Notes under the pieces: model-generated
Databases searched by the model: none
The model's input: the letters and a program-made list of their open reading frames with translations, nothing else
What the model was told of the DNA's origin: nothing
Made by a program: the position numbers and the translations under genes
Shown here: piece after piece, positions 7,280 to 15,530 of the stretch
Layout of the letters: each line of letters starts with the position of its first letter
Position numbering within the stretch: position 1 is the first letter of the stretch
Assembly (NCBI GenBank): GCA_002393555.1
Contig: DGSP01000025.1
Coordinates: 137,758-158,197, forward strand
Direction: 5' to 3'
DNA: 20,440 nt
DNA from: Prevotellaceae bacterium UBA4359
Lineage (GTDB): Bacteria; Bacteroidota; Bacteroidia; Bacteroidales; Bacteroidaceae

Positions 7280-9058
7280 ATGAAAAAACTGCTTGCATTT
7301 CTCCTCCTCACCCATTGCCAGTTGGCTGTCATCACGTCCCATGCACAAATCGCCCACTGGATAGTGCCGCCCACCTACGATGTCATCAAAGCCTCTCCTG
7401 GCCAGAACATGGTCATCGTCGATTCGGCCAACACCAGCATGCTCATGACCACCGACGGAAAGTGCCTCGTCAAATCCACCGATGTGCTTCATGCCGTGGG
7501 CGATGACATGGCCGTGGCCACCAAACCCAGCACCCAGAACATCACGGGCTACTACACCCTCAGCGGCACTTTCAAGCCCCTGCAAGGCTACCGCGTTGCC
7601 CACCAATACCCCCGCTATTCTGGAGGCAACCTGCTCGTCAAAGAAGCCAACGACTACCTCTATCTCGATGTAGATGGAAAGGTGGTCTGTGCTGCCGCCG
7701 AAGCCTACCCCTTCTTCCACGGACTTGCAGCCTGCAAGAAATATGCCTCGCCCGACAAGCGGAAAAACCCCACATGGTGCCTCGTCAGCGGCGACATGCA
7801 ACCCTCGCCCATCCAACTCAAAGGCAGTAACGTGTCTCCTTCCGACATCGACTACATCTCCTCCCTCAATGCAGAAGGGAAATGCCTCGTCATCGTCAAG
7901 AACCAACTCTACCTCTTCAGCGATGCCGACTGGAACCTCACACCCCTCACCGCAGCCGACGACCCCAAGAGTTCCGTCAAACTCATCGGAAACATCGAAG
8001 ACTACATCACCCCTGCCACCATTGGCCCCGTCACCCTCAAGGCACAAAGCAAGAAAGGAGAACTCCGCATTACCCTCAACGCCCACTTCATCCTCCAGTC
8101 CATCCAAGGAGCAGGCATCGACAAATCCTTCTCCACCGCCTCCAACGACCCTGACCCCACCTCCAGCCTCAGCATCTACGAGCGCGGAGGCAAGAAAGGC
8201 ATCAACTACAAAGACACCGAAATCCTCGCTCCCCAATTCGACCTCGTCGAACTCTGTGCCAACAACCGCGCCGCCGTCAACGTGGGCGACAAGTGTGGCA
8301 TCATCGCCATCGACCCCAAGGCACAGTTCGACTTCACCTTCAACGACGGTGCAGGCCTCGCCTTCCGCCATCAGAAACTCCGCACCACCCTCCGACTCGA
8401 CACCCCTCCGCACATTCCGCTGACAAGTGCCACTCTCCAGTCGTCAGCCGACGGCACCATCCAGTTCGACCCCACCTCCAAACGCTCCAAGGACACCCCC
8501 GATGGCAATGCCCTCCAATACAACTGCACCCTCACCATCCCCGACGACCTGCCCGACGATGCCACCCCCATCACCATCCCCGTGCAAGTGCGCTACGAAG
8601 GACTCCTCACAGCCCCCATCCCTGTCCCCACACAAGCCTGGCACTACAAATACTTCACCATCAACGTTCACGAAGGCAAATCCATCTTCTCCAACGGCAA
8701 CGTCACCTTCACCTTCGGCATCAAAGCCGAACGCCTGCCAGGCGAGAAAGACGTGCCGCACACCGTCAGCGTACAGTCGGCAGGCCACAAATCCACCCTC
8801 GACAAAGTGTCCGAATCCCTCTATCGCTGCCAAGTCTTCGGCCTCACCGAAGGCACCCCCACCCCCATCACCGTGCAAGTCACCGAGACAGGTTGCCCCC
8901 CCTCCTCCTACACCTTCAGCGTCACCTACCAGAAACCCCAGGTACAAAAATCCTCGGCTGGCCACACCGGCATACGCATCGTCAACACGACCAAAGCGAA
9001 CCCCAAGCCCGTCGTTGCACCACCCACCAAACCCAACCGTCCCAAACTCGACATCTAA
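7280..9058 (+). CDS. Secreted protein of unknown function with WG-repeat-like segment and Ig-like C-terminus
   Basis: 592 residues; I do not recognise the family firmly. A signal peptide occupies about 1-23 (MKKLLAFLLL... SHAQ). The N-terminal two thirds is beta-rich, with short strands like a propeller. The segment YERGGKKGINYKDTEILAPQFDLV resembles a WG-repeat unit ('G-KGIN--G-EI--PQYD-I'), and NVGDKCGIIAID a second half unit. Residues from about 380 look like two Ig-like beta domains (ending VTFTFGIKAERLPGEK... and YTFSVTYQKP). The last 30 residues are basic and Pro-rich (KPVVAPPTKPNRPKLDI). It follows the kinase by 17 bases and precedes the phosphatase by 20, so it is probably co-transcribed. 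It could be a periplasmic sensor or scaffold for the kinase's outer domain; that is inference. Codon use is strongly C-ending. Confidence 0.7.
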   Translation: MKKLLAFLLLTHCQLAVITSHAQIAHWIVPPTYDVIKASPGQNMVIVDSANTSMLMTTDGKCLVKSTDVLHAVGDDMAVATKPSTQNITGYYTLSGTFKPLQGYRVAHQYPRYSGGNLLVKEANDYLYLDVDGKVVCAAAEAYPFFHGLAACKKYASPDKRKNPTWCLVSGDMQPSPIQLKGSNVSPSDIDYISSLNAEGKCLVIVKNQLYLFSDADWNLTPLTAADDPKSSVKLIGNIEDYITPATIGPVTLKAQSKKGELRITLNAHFILQSIQGAGIDKSFSTASNDPDPTSSLSIYERGGKKGINYKDTEILAPQFDLVELCANNRAAVNVGDKCGIIAIDPKAQFDFTFNDGAGLAFRHQKLRTTLRLDTPPHIPLTSATLQSSADGTIQFDPTSKRSKDTPDGNALQYNCTLTIPDDLPDDATPITIPVQVRYEGLLTAPIPVPTQAWHYKYFTINVHEGKSIFSNGNVTFTFGIKAERLPGEKDVPHTVSVQSAGHKSTLDKVSESLYRCQVFGLTEGTPTPITVQVTETGCPPSSYTFSVTYQKPQVQKSSAGHTGIRIVNTTKANPKPVVAPPTKPNRPKLDI

Positions 9059-9078
9059 CCACTCCCAACTCCTTTCCC

Positions 9079-9984
9079 GTGTTCATCAACATAGCAGCAA
9101 CCACCCACGTGGGGCTTGAGCGCGACAACAACGAAGACACCCTCATCGTCTGTCCCGACCTCAGCCATCCCGACTGGACATTCGACCATACCTCCCTTCC
9201 CTCCCTTCCCCTCAGTCCACAAGGCGCACTGCTCGCCGTGGCCGACGGAGTGGGAGGCAACAATGCCGGAGAAGTGGCCTCGGCCATCGCCATGCAGACA
9301 CTGGCCAAGACCCTCACCCCCGAAGCCACCGCCCAGGCCGCCCACACCGACGACCTCGCCGCCCAACTGCTCCACCAGGCCGTGCAAGATGCCCACGATG
9401 CCATCAACCAACACATCATCGAAGACTTCCACACCCTCGGCATGAGCACCACCATCGTGCTGGCCTGGGTCACACCCCACCGCACCCACATCGCCTGGTG
9501 TGGCGACAGCCGCTGCTACGCCTACACACCCACCGACGGACTGCGCCAACTCACCCACGACCACTCCTACGTGCAGCAACTCATCGACTCCGGCACCCTC
9601 ACCCCCGAAGAAGCCTTCACACACCCCGAAAGCAACGTCATCACCCACGCCATCGGCGATGTCGATTGCTCCTCCCTCGCCGACACCACCTCCATCCCCA
9701 CCACACCCGACACCACCCTCATCCTCTGCTCCGACGGACTCTGCGGCTACAACACCGACGAAGCCATCGCTCGCATCGTAGCCCGCCACCACACCTCCCC
9801 CAGCCGCTGCTGCCATGCCCTCCTCCAACTCGCACTCGATGCCGGAGGACAAGACAACATCGCCATCACCGTGGCACACCTCACCCCACAACCCTCACCC
9901 CAAACTCCCAACTCCTCACTCCTCAACACACGCGCCAGACGATTCATCACCCATTTGCTATCACTCCTAACCCACAGACAATGA
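9079..9984 (+). CDS. PP2C-family Ser/Thr protein phosphatase (PppA/Stp-like), GTG start
   Basis: 301 residues from the GTG at 9079. The product starts VFINIAATTHVGLERDNNED, the normal PP2C opening, so a much longer upstream reading is not the gene. PP2C motifs in order: RDNNED (15-20), AVADGVGGNNAGE (53-65, metal-binding Asp56/Gly57), LGMSTTIVLAW, HIAWCGDSRCY, LTHDHSY, NVITHAIG, LILCSDGLCGY and GGQDNIAITV, with the last metal-binding Asp. It would remove phosphate from Ser/Thr proteins in the cytoplasm and should oppose the kinase two genes upstream. No membrane segment is seen. The C-terminal tail after the catalytic domain (PQPSPQTPNSSLLNT) is encoded by a heptamer repeat tract and may be a recent extension. 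TGA overlaps the next ATG (ATGA, 9981-9984), implying coupled translation. Confidence 0.9.
   Translation: MFINIAATTHVGLERDNNEDTLIVCPDLSHPDWTFDHTSLPSLPLSPQGALLAVADGVGGNNAGEVASAIAMQTLAKTLTPEATAQAAHTDDLAAQLLHQAVQDAHDAINQHIIEDFHTLGMSTTIVLAWVTPHRTHIAWCGDSRCYAYTPTDGLRQLTHDHSYVQQLIDSGTLTPEEAFTHPESNVITHAIGDVDCSSLADTTSIPTTPDTTLILCSDGLCGYNTDEAIARIVARHHTSPSRCCHALLQLALDAGGQDNIAITVAHLTPQPSPQTPNSSLLNTRARRFITHLLSLLTHRQ
9875..9930 (+). repeat. Heptamer tract inside the phosphatase coding sequence
   Basis: Eight units in 7-base register (CACACCT, CACCCCA, CAACCCT, CACCCCA, AACTCCC, AACTCCT, CACTCCT, CAACACA). It begins in the last catalytic strand codons and encodes the Pro/Ser/Thr-rich tail. The units match the AACTCCT class of intergenic tracts at 5721-5755. 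Confidence 0.75.
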
Positions 9985-10856
9985 AAAAACTACTCACACT
10001 GCTCCTTGCCACCTGCTGGCAACTCTCAACCCTCACCCCTCAACTCTCGACCTGCTCAGCCCAGACCGTCGAGACCGACACGGTCGATATTCAGAACATC
10101 ATCGAAGTGGCCAACCAAGGCGATGCCTACGCCCAAGCCTATCTCGGCTCCCTCTACGCCTTCGGACTCTACGGCGCACCGCAAGACTACGCCCAAGCCG
10201 TCCGCTGGTACACCCTCGCCGCCGAGCAAGGACACCCCACCGCCCAATACAACCTCGCCGTGCTCTATGTCAACGGCCAAGGCGTGAAGGCCGACACCCT
10301 CCAAGCCCAGAAGTGGTACGACCTCGCCTATGCACAAGACAGCACCTTCGAACCCATCATCGTCGATAAACCCGCACCCAACGACTTCACCTTCTCCGAC
10401 AAGCGGCGCGGCAAGAAAGGCGACAAAATCAGCCGCCACGACAAACTGCAGTTCGACAAAGCCCTGGCCACCTATCGTCCCAAAGCCGAAGCAGGCGATC
10501 CCATCGCCCAATACAACCTCGGTGTGCTCTACAACGAGGGCCTCGGCACAGAGCGCAACTACAAAGAAGCCCACAAGTGGTTCACCCTCGCCGCCCAGCA
10601 AGGCGATCCCGATGCCCAGAACAACCTCGGCATCATGTACTACGAAGGCCAAGGAGTGGGCAAAAACTACAGCCTCGCCCTCCACTGGTACACCCTCGCC
10701 GCCGAGCAAGGCCACTATGCCGCCCAATACAACCTCGGCATCATGCACGAACAAGGCATCGGCACCGAAAAGAACCGCGCCAAAGCCAAGCAGTGGTTCC
10801 TCCGTGCAGCCCAGCAAGGATACGAACCCGCCAAAAAACGGCTGGAAAACCTATAG
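9981..10856 (+). CDS. Secreted Sel1-repeat protein
   Basis: 291 residues. A signal peptide (MKKLLTLLLATCW..., to about residue 28, CSAQ) precedes five Sel1-type repeats of about 36 residues: GDAYAQAYLGSLYAFG, GHPTAQYNLAVLYVNGQG, GDPIAQYNLGVLYNEGLG, GDPDAQNNLGIMYYEGQG and GHYAAQYNLGIMHEQGIG, plus a final half repeat. A roughly 50-residue charged, non-repeat insert separates repeats two and three. Sel1 repeats form alpha-solenoids that bind other proteins. As an exported partner in a kinase-phosphatase operon it may bind the kinase's outer domain or a substrate; this is inference. The first ATG after the PP2C overlap begins the signal peptide, fixing the start. The signal peptide contains the 7-residue repeat QLSTLTP-QLST, encoded by a DNA heptamer tract. 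Lipoprotein processing is possible but no clear lipobox is seen. Confidence 0.85.
   Translation: MKKLLTLLLATCWQLSTLTPQLSTCSAQTVETDTVDIQNIIEVANQGDAYAQAYLGSLYAFGLYGAPQDYAQAVRWYTLAAEQGHPTAQYNLAVLYVNGQGVKADTLQAQKWYDLAYAQDSTFEPIIVDKPAPNDFTFSDKRRGKKGDKISRHDKLQFDKALATYRPKAEAGDPIAQYNLGVLYNEGLGTERNYKEAHKWFTLAAQQGDPDAQNNLGIMYYEGQGVGKNYSLALHWYTLAAEQGHYAAQYNLGIMHEQGIGTEKNRAKAKQWFLRAAQQGYEPAKKRLENL
10020..10047 (+). repeat. Heptamer tract inside the Sel1 signal peptide
   Basis: Four units, CAACTCT, CAACCCT, CACCCCT and CAACTCT, in 7-base register. Three units make 21 bases, hence the 7-residue repeat QLSTLTP followed by QLST in the signal peptide's C-region. Confidence 0.75.
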
Positions 10857-11005
10857 CCACCAGCTCATGCGCTGCCAGTCCACGCACTGGGCGATTTCAA
10901 CTTTCAAATCTTAATTGGCTACGCCGAATGCTAAAGGTTCTTTATTGACTACGCCGAGGTTCTCAAATCTCAAATTCTAATTCATAATCATCAACTTCCA
11001 ATCCT
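10857..11005. other. Intergenic region with degenerate heptads and a CTACGCCGA repeat
   Basis: No gene is seen. TTTCAAC/TTTCAAA units at 10895-10908 and a run from 10961 to 11002 (TCTCAAA twice, TTCTAAT, TCATAAT, CATCAAC, TTCCAAT) keep a 7-base register. Two copies of CTACGCCGA followed by GGTTCT lie about 31 bases apart between 10918 and 10962. The stretch leads into the terminator. Confidence 0.5.
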
Positions 11006-11057
11006 AAAAAGGCTGGCAGTCAAGCAACGACACACGCTTGACTGCCAGCCTTTTTTT
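11006..11057. terminator. Strong bidirectional intrinsic terminator
   Basis: A perfect 20-bp stem: AAAAAGGCTGGCAGTCAAGC (11006-11025) pairs with 11036-11055 around a 10-base loop. A run of seven T (11051-11057) follows on the + strand, and the mirrored A-run gives a U-run on the - strand. It ends the kinase-phosphatase operon on the + strand and the MG2-like operon on the - strand, which converge here. Confidence 0.95.
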
Positions 11058-11077
11058 GTACTTTTCCAAACCTTGAA

Positions 11078-12517
11078 CTACTCCTCCGAAAAACCTTCCC
11101 AAGACGTATTCATCAGGCCTGAATCGTCATAGACGAAGTGAGCGTTCAGTTCGACAAACACCGTCACAGGGCGTTTCTTCTCCAAGACCGAACAGCGCAC
11201 ATAGGGAAGGAAAGCCGTTGGATTCTCCGTGATGAACACCCGTTTGACCTCATCCGCATAAAGCGGCATCGACTTTCGGGTGGGGCGCAACACCTCAAAA
11301 TCCGTGATTTCCTTTTTCAGCCCTGTGACCAAGCGATAAGCCCCATTGACAATCCAAACGATGGGGCGCCCATTGAAACTCGGTCCATCCACACACACCG
11401 TTCGCGGGTCGGTAGAGTCGTGACCTATCAGTTCGAGGTCTATATACTTGTGGTAGGCACTGTCACGCGCCACATTGAGAATGATAGGCGAAGCCACACC
11501 CGTCGTACGCTCAAAGCGGTTATCGGCCCTGCCCAAAAAGGCATAGAAGCCTGTGGGGATGTAACTGCTGTTCTTCATGGCGAGGGTGGCTTCGTTGCAG
11601 TCAATGAAACAACTTGTCCATTTCTCATCCCCTTTCTCGTTTTTCCATTTTTTCAGTCCGAAGTTCTTCGGTTCCAACTCATCAGCCAGCAAGTAGCGTG
11701 GATGGGGGGCAAATAATTCATCGAGCATCACCCGCCATCGGCTCCAATCCACTCCTTTCGGTCCACGAATGCGCAAATTCCATTCGCCCTGCATATCGGG
11801 GAAAAACAAGGCATATCGTCCCATTGAATCTGTTTCAGCAGATCCCCCGAAACGCTTTTCCCCCTGATTGACCATCATCAGCAGCCGACGGTTGCCCAAC
11901 CGTTTGTCAGTCTCAGTCGGGTTCTTGTATTTCGGTTCGATATGTCCAAACACCATCAGGTTCTTCTCCACTGGTTGTGTGAGCGCAAAAATGGTGTCGC
12001 GATAGTGGCGAACCCGTTCGGCTATAGGTGACTTCTCGCTCACCATTCGGGAGGAGTAGGTTCGGAGGCAGCGTTCCCCTTCCTTCAGAGGTTTCTTCAA
12101 CAGCCGCTCTGGCACCCACACAGGCACCACCTGACTGAAATACTGGCAATCATTCCAGTTTGTCATGTATCTCGTGTAGGCTCTCAGCTCGTAAAAGCCT
12201 GACCCGTAAAGGCTATCCACCCATAGCGTTCCCTTTGCCCATCCGTCCACGATGGGCATTTTTTTTCGCACTACCACATAGCCTTGACGGCTCAGAAGTT
12301 CCACATAGAGCACACGGCTATAGTCGGTGGCACCCTCTTTCCCTTCACGTTCCACAAAAGCCTCAAAGTGGAGCGTATCTCCCCATTCACATCCCTGAGG
12401 CTTATCGTGCTTCAATGTCACCTGCTCGCGCAGCATCGGAGTTTGCGCTTCAGCCGGTGAGCAGATGCCCCATAAGGCCACCCAAACCAGAATCCACCAT
12501 TCCATATTCTCATTCAT
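11078..12517 (-). CDS. Exported MG2/plug-like protein, short paralogue
   Basis: 479 residues; a better start may be Met5 (MEWWILVWVALWGICSPAEAQ), which gives a compact signal peptide. Residues about 28-140 form an MG2-like beta domain (DTLHFEAFV..., VDSLYGSGFYELRAYTRYMTNW) that is clearly paralogous to the start of the gene upstream (VTGFYEVRAYTRYMMNWG). The C-terminal part (about 380-470: SFNGRPIVWIVNGAYR..., YADEVKRVFITENP..., RPVTVFVELNAHF) aligns with the plug-like region of that paralogue. The middle is much shorter, and the terminal segment after the plug is absent, so it looks like an internally condensed copy. Such proteins are common in Bacteroidetes and probably act at the cell surface or periplasm; substrate unknown. 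It starts 9 bases after the upstream stop, so it is probably the second gene of an operon, ended by the terminator at 11006-11057. Confidence 0.72.
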   Translation of the reverse strand: MNENMEWWILVWVALWGICSPAEAQTPMLREQVTLKHDKPQGCEWGDTLHFEAFVEREGKEGATDYSRVLYVELLSRQGYVVVRKKMPIVDGWAKGTLWVDSLYGSGFYELRAYTRYMTNWNDCQYFSQVVPVWVPERLLKKPLKEGERCLRTYSSRMVSEKSPIAERVRHYRDTIFALTQPVEKNLMVFGHIEPKYKNPTETDKRLGNRRLLMMVNQGEKRFGGSAETDSMGRYALFFPDMQGEWNLRIRGPKGVDWSRWRVMLDELFAPHPRYLLADELEPKNFGLKKWKNEKGDEKWTSCFIDCNEATLAMKNSSYIPTGFYAFLGRADNRFERTTGVASPIILNVARDSAYHKYIDLELIGHDSTDPRTVCVDGPSFNGRPIVWIVNGAYRLVTGLKKEITDFEVLRPTRKSMPLYADEVKRVFITENPTAFLPYVRCSVLEKKRPVTVFVELNAHFVYDDSGLMNTSWEGFSEE

Positions 12518-12526
12518 CAGTCATTC

Positions 12527-15388
12527 TCATTCATTAGTCAAAAGAACACCTTCAGCCGTCATGCCTTCAGCCGAGATGAAGAGACGACGAGCGGAAGAAT
12601 TATTCCAAAACTCAAGTGTTGCATGCCCGTTGGCATCCGTCTTCACATCAGGTTTCCAGAAAATGGTGCGACGGAAGTCCTCCATGGGCGGCACTTTGCT
12701 GTAGTCGTCCATTTCGAAGGTGTCGGGCTTATCATAGGCCTGAAAGTAAGTATTGCGCAAGCCGTTCTTCTTCCACGGAAACTGATGGTGCGTATAGACA
12801 AAAACTGTCACGGGGCTTTTCCCCTTCAGATCGGGACAATACACATAGCGGTCGGCGGCATTCACATCTTCAGACAGATAGATGGACTTCACCTCATCGA
12901 TGAAAGTGGGGAACTCCTCGACGGAGCCATCATGCACCAACAGATAGCCGATGCGGATGTCGGTGGTGGAGGTGATGCCAGCATAGTTATTGTTGAGAAT
13001 CCAGATGATGGGACGGCCTTTGTAGCTCAAACCATCTTCGTACACCTGTGCCCCCTGCTTCGAGCGTTTCACCGTTGTGCCCGTCAGGTGAGTCTGATAG
13101 ATGACACCCTCCTTGTAGGCATTGAGGTTGCTGAACGGATTGCCATAGTCGATGATTTCTTCGGCATCACGCTTGTCGAGTTTCACCTTCTCGATGTTAT
13201 CCTTGGCTTGAGTGGGCAGATAGCGGTCGGTGCCTGAGGCGTGGAAAAGCGGATTGCGCTCATAGAGCCACTCATAGATGCCTGGTATCATGCCACCATT
13301 GTCGTAGATGCGGTCCACTTCCCTATCCACATTATAGTGGATGCTGGCCCAATGGCGACCATGACTTTCGTCCTCCCATGCAGCCCTGGCATCGTCGAAG
13401 ATGCGACGACGGGCACGCACTTTCACTTCCTTCAGCACATGAGTGCGCCGCTGCAACTGCACGTCCTGCAAGTCCTCAAACACCGAGTCGGGCACCTCTG
13501 CATAGAGATTGGGGCGCACCCTCGCCAACGTGTCAGTCTCATACGGCGAGAGCCAACGAGGCTGAGGCTCAAAGTGGCGGTCGAGCATCACCCGATAGTC
13601 CTGCCGAGAATCATTCACACCCACTTTCCCTGATTTTCCAACGCCAAAGTTATAGGCATCGCGTAGAATCAACTGCAAGTTCCACTCATGCCACGCATTC
13701 GGCATGGCAAAGGCGAAACCACCCACGCTGTCGGTCACGCAATCGCCAAACATCCACTCACCCATAGGCGAATGTTCGTTCTTGATGAACAGATAGGCGC
13801 GCAACCGTTCATTCACCACTGGCACATCCCTCCGCCGCTGCATGACGGTACCGCTGATGTAGAGTTGATCTTCTATCGGATAAATCCGCCTGAACCGTTC
13901 GTTACCCGCCATCAAGTCCCACCGATAGCGTCGCCATCCCTGCACCATCATGAGCAGGTCGGCCATGATGCGGTGTTCGCGGTCATCGCTCTCGAAGTAA
14001 TATTCTGGCTTGGCGATGTAACCCTTCAGTTCGCTCGACAGCAGCATCCACGTCAGCATGTTCCCCTCCTTGCCATTCGTCATTGTTGCAAAGTCCATAG
14101 CCGAGAGGGAAAGGCTTGCATGAGGCTGAGCCTGAATGTCCAGACGCACCTTGCCACACGGCACGAGGTGGTCGGTAGGAGTGCTTATAGCCACCCGATG
14201 TTCCGTGCCTTTCTTCGGACAAATGAAAAAGAGGCGTTCAGCCAGCACATGCCCCTCTGCATCGAAGAAAGTCAACTGATTCACCCCTGCCGGCAAATCT
14301 TCGCGGGCAAACTTCAGCGCCATCAGAGGTCGGCATAGCAGCGTGTCGCACATCACGATGCGCCCATCGTGCATCAGCGTATAGCCAATCAAGCGGTCCT
14401 GCATCGTCAGCGAAGCCGACAGGTTCGCCACCACATCGGGGTCGCCCAGCGTGTTGAGCATCAGGCTGATTCCCTCCGGCATCGCCTCTGGCAACTGAAA
14501 CTCCTGCTGCTTACCGTCGGCGGTGGTCAGCCGCAAGTATTTCGGCTCATCGTCGGGCGTGAGGTCAAAATAGCCGCGCCCATCCCTGAAGGTGACCGCC
14601 CCACCCATCAACTGCTTCTCTTCATCCAGTATCACCCCCTCTGCATCGAAAGTCCTTCCCATATCGTCGTTCACGGCAAAAGCCACCCTCGCCGGCAAGT
14701 CCTCCACCAGATTTCCTCCTTCCGGATAGAAGTTCACATGCACTTTCCCGTGAGGCAGACGTTTCATCTTCAACTGATTCTGCTTTTTCACGGAATCCGT
14801 TTCCGCCATCACCTCATAGGGCACCTCACGATAGTTTGGCTGACGTTTGCGGTAGGAAAAACGGTCTATCTCCATGCGCGAATAGTCCCCCTCCTGACGT
14901 GGCTGCTTGAAGATGGGAAACACACGCGAGTAAATCCCCGTTCCTCCCCAGTTCATCATGTAGCGTGTATAGGCCCTCACCTCATAGAAGCCCGTCACAT
15001 AAAGCGTGTCGAGCGAGAAGTCGCCCACAGCCTCCCCCTTGTCGATGTAGAGTTTCCGCTTCTGAATCACCTCTCCGCTGGGATCCACTAGTTCGGCATA
15101 GAGCACACTGCTCATGTCGGTGGGCTGTCCCGTGTCCGTGCGCACCACATAGCCCTTGAACCACATCTTCTCTCCCTTGAAGTAGCCGGTGTTGTCGAAG
15201 TGCAGATACACTTTCTCCTGTGGCACCTCGTGGTTGAAGTGCCACACCTTCTACATCAGGCGCACAAGGTTCACATACTCACCCGACCCTATCACAACCG
15301 AATCGGACAGGTTTAGGTGCTGAGCGTTCATCCCCGATGGAAGCAGCCAAAGCGCAATAAAAACAAATAATGTGCAACAGGTTTTCAT
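12527..15388 (-). pseudogene. Exported MG2/plug-like protein interrupted by an in-frame TAG
   Basis: Reading from ATG at 15388 gives a signal peptide (MKTCCTLFVFIALWLLPSGMNAQ) and 45 codons, then TAG at 15251-15253. The same frame continues uninterrupted for 907 codons (KVWHFNHEVPQEKVYLHFDN onward) to TGA at 12527. The continuation is the normal start of the mature domain in this family, so the 906-residue ORF from the GTG at 15247 lacks its export signal. The TAG could derive from a Trp TGG by one base change. Domains: MG2-like (QEKVYLHFDNTGYFKGEKMWF to RAYTRYMMNW), a regulatory-like beta domain (FYPEGGNL...), a second (GVNQLTFFDAEGHVLAERLFF), then a plug-like region after LKEVKVRARRR ending in SYKGRPIIWILNNN. 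TAG is a working stop in tssE and in the paralogue, so recoding is unlikely. It may be a fresh pseudogene, a suppressed amber, or a sequence error. Confidence 0.8.
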
Positions 15389-15431
15389 GTTGGGCCTTAA
15401 CTCCGCAGCACTTTAGTTCAACCATCTTTAT

Positions 15432-15466
15432 AAAATCCTGAGCAACAAAAGGTTGCTCAGGATTTT
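15432..15466. repeat. Perfect 15-bp hairpin between the interrupted gene and the IS remnant
   Basis: AAAATCCTGAGCAAC (15432-15446) pairs perfectly with 15452-15466 around AAAAG. With its A-run and T-run it could act as a short bidirectional terminator. It is nested within another inverted pair, GCAGCACT (15404-15411) and AGTGCTGC (15493-15500). It may shield the transposase gene from outside transcription, or mark the element's left end; neither is proven. Confidence 0.75.
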
Positions 15467-15494
15467 GCCATGTCAGATTTTTCACTTACCTTAG
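15464..15494 (+). promoter_or_regulatory. Possible Bacteroidetes-type promoter for the transposase
   Basis: TTTG at 15464-15467 and TACCTTAG at 15487-15494 (one mismatch to TAnnTTTG) are 19 bases apart, matching the -33/-7 arrangement of the Bacteroidetes primary sigma factor. The -33 box overlaps the right arm of the hairpin at 15432-15466. Predicted transcription would start about 30 bases before the transposase ATG. Confidence 0.45.
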
Positions 15495-15530
15495 TGCTGC
15501 AAATCAAAACAAGCAAAAATCATCAATGGC

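Noticed and set aside
8293..9078. Long N-terminal extension of the PP2C phosphatase
   Set aside because: The upstream part overlaps the secreted WG-like gene in another frame and reads as His/Arg/Pro-rich noise; the PP2C domain begins right after the GTG at 9079.
7178..9891. Minus-strand Gly/Val-rich frames opposite the kinase operon
   Set aside because: They are an effect of the C-rich coding bias of the plus-strand genes; no domain, start signal or export signal is seen.
12527..15253. TAG read as a sense codon in this organism
   Set aside because: TAG ends tssE and the 479-residue paralogue at the expected positions, so it works as a stop here.
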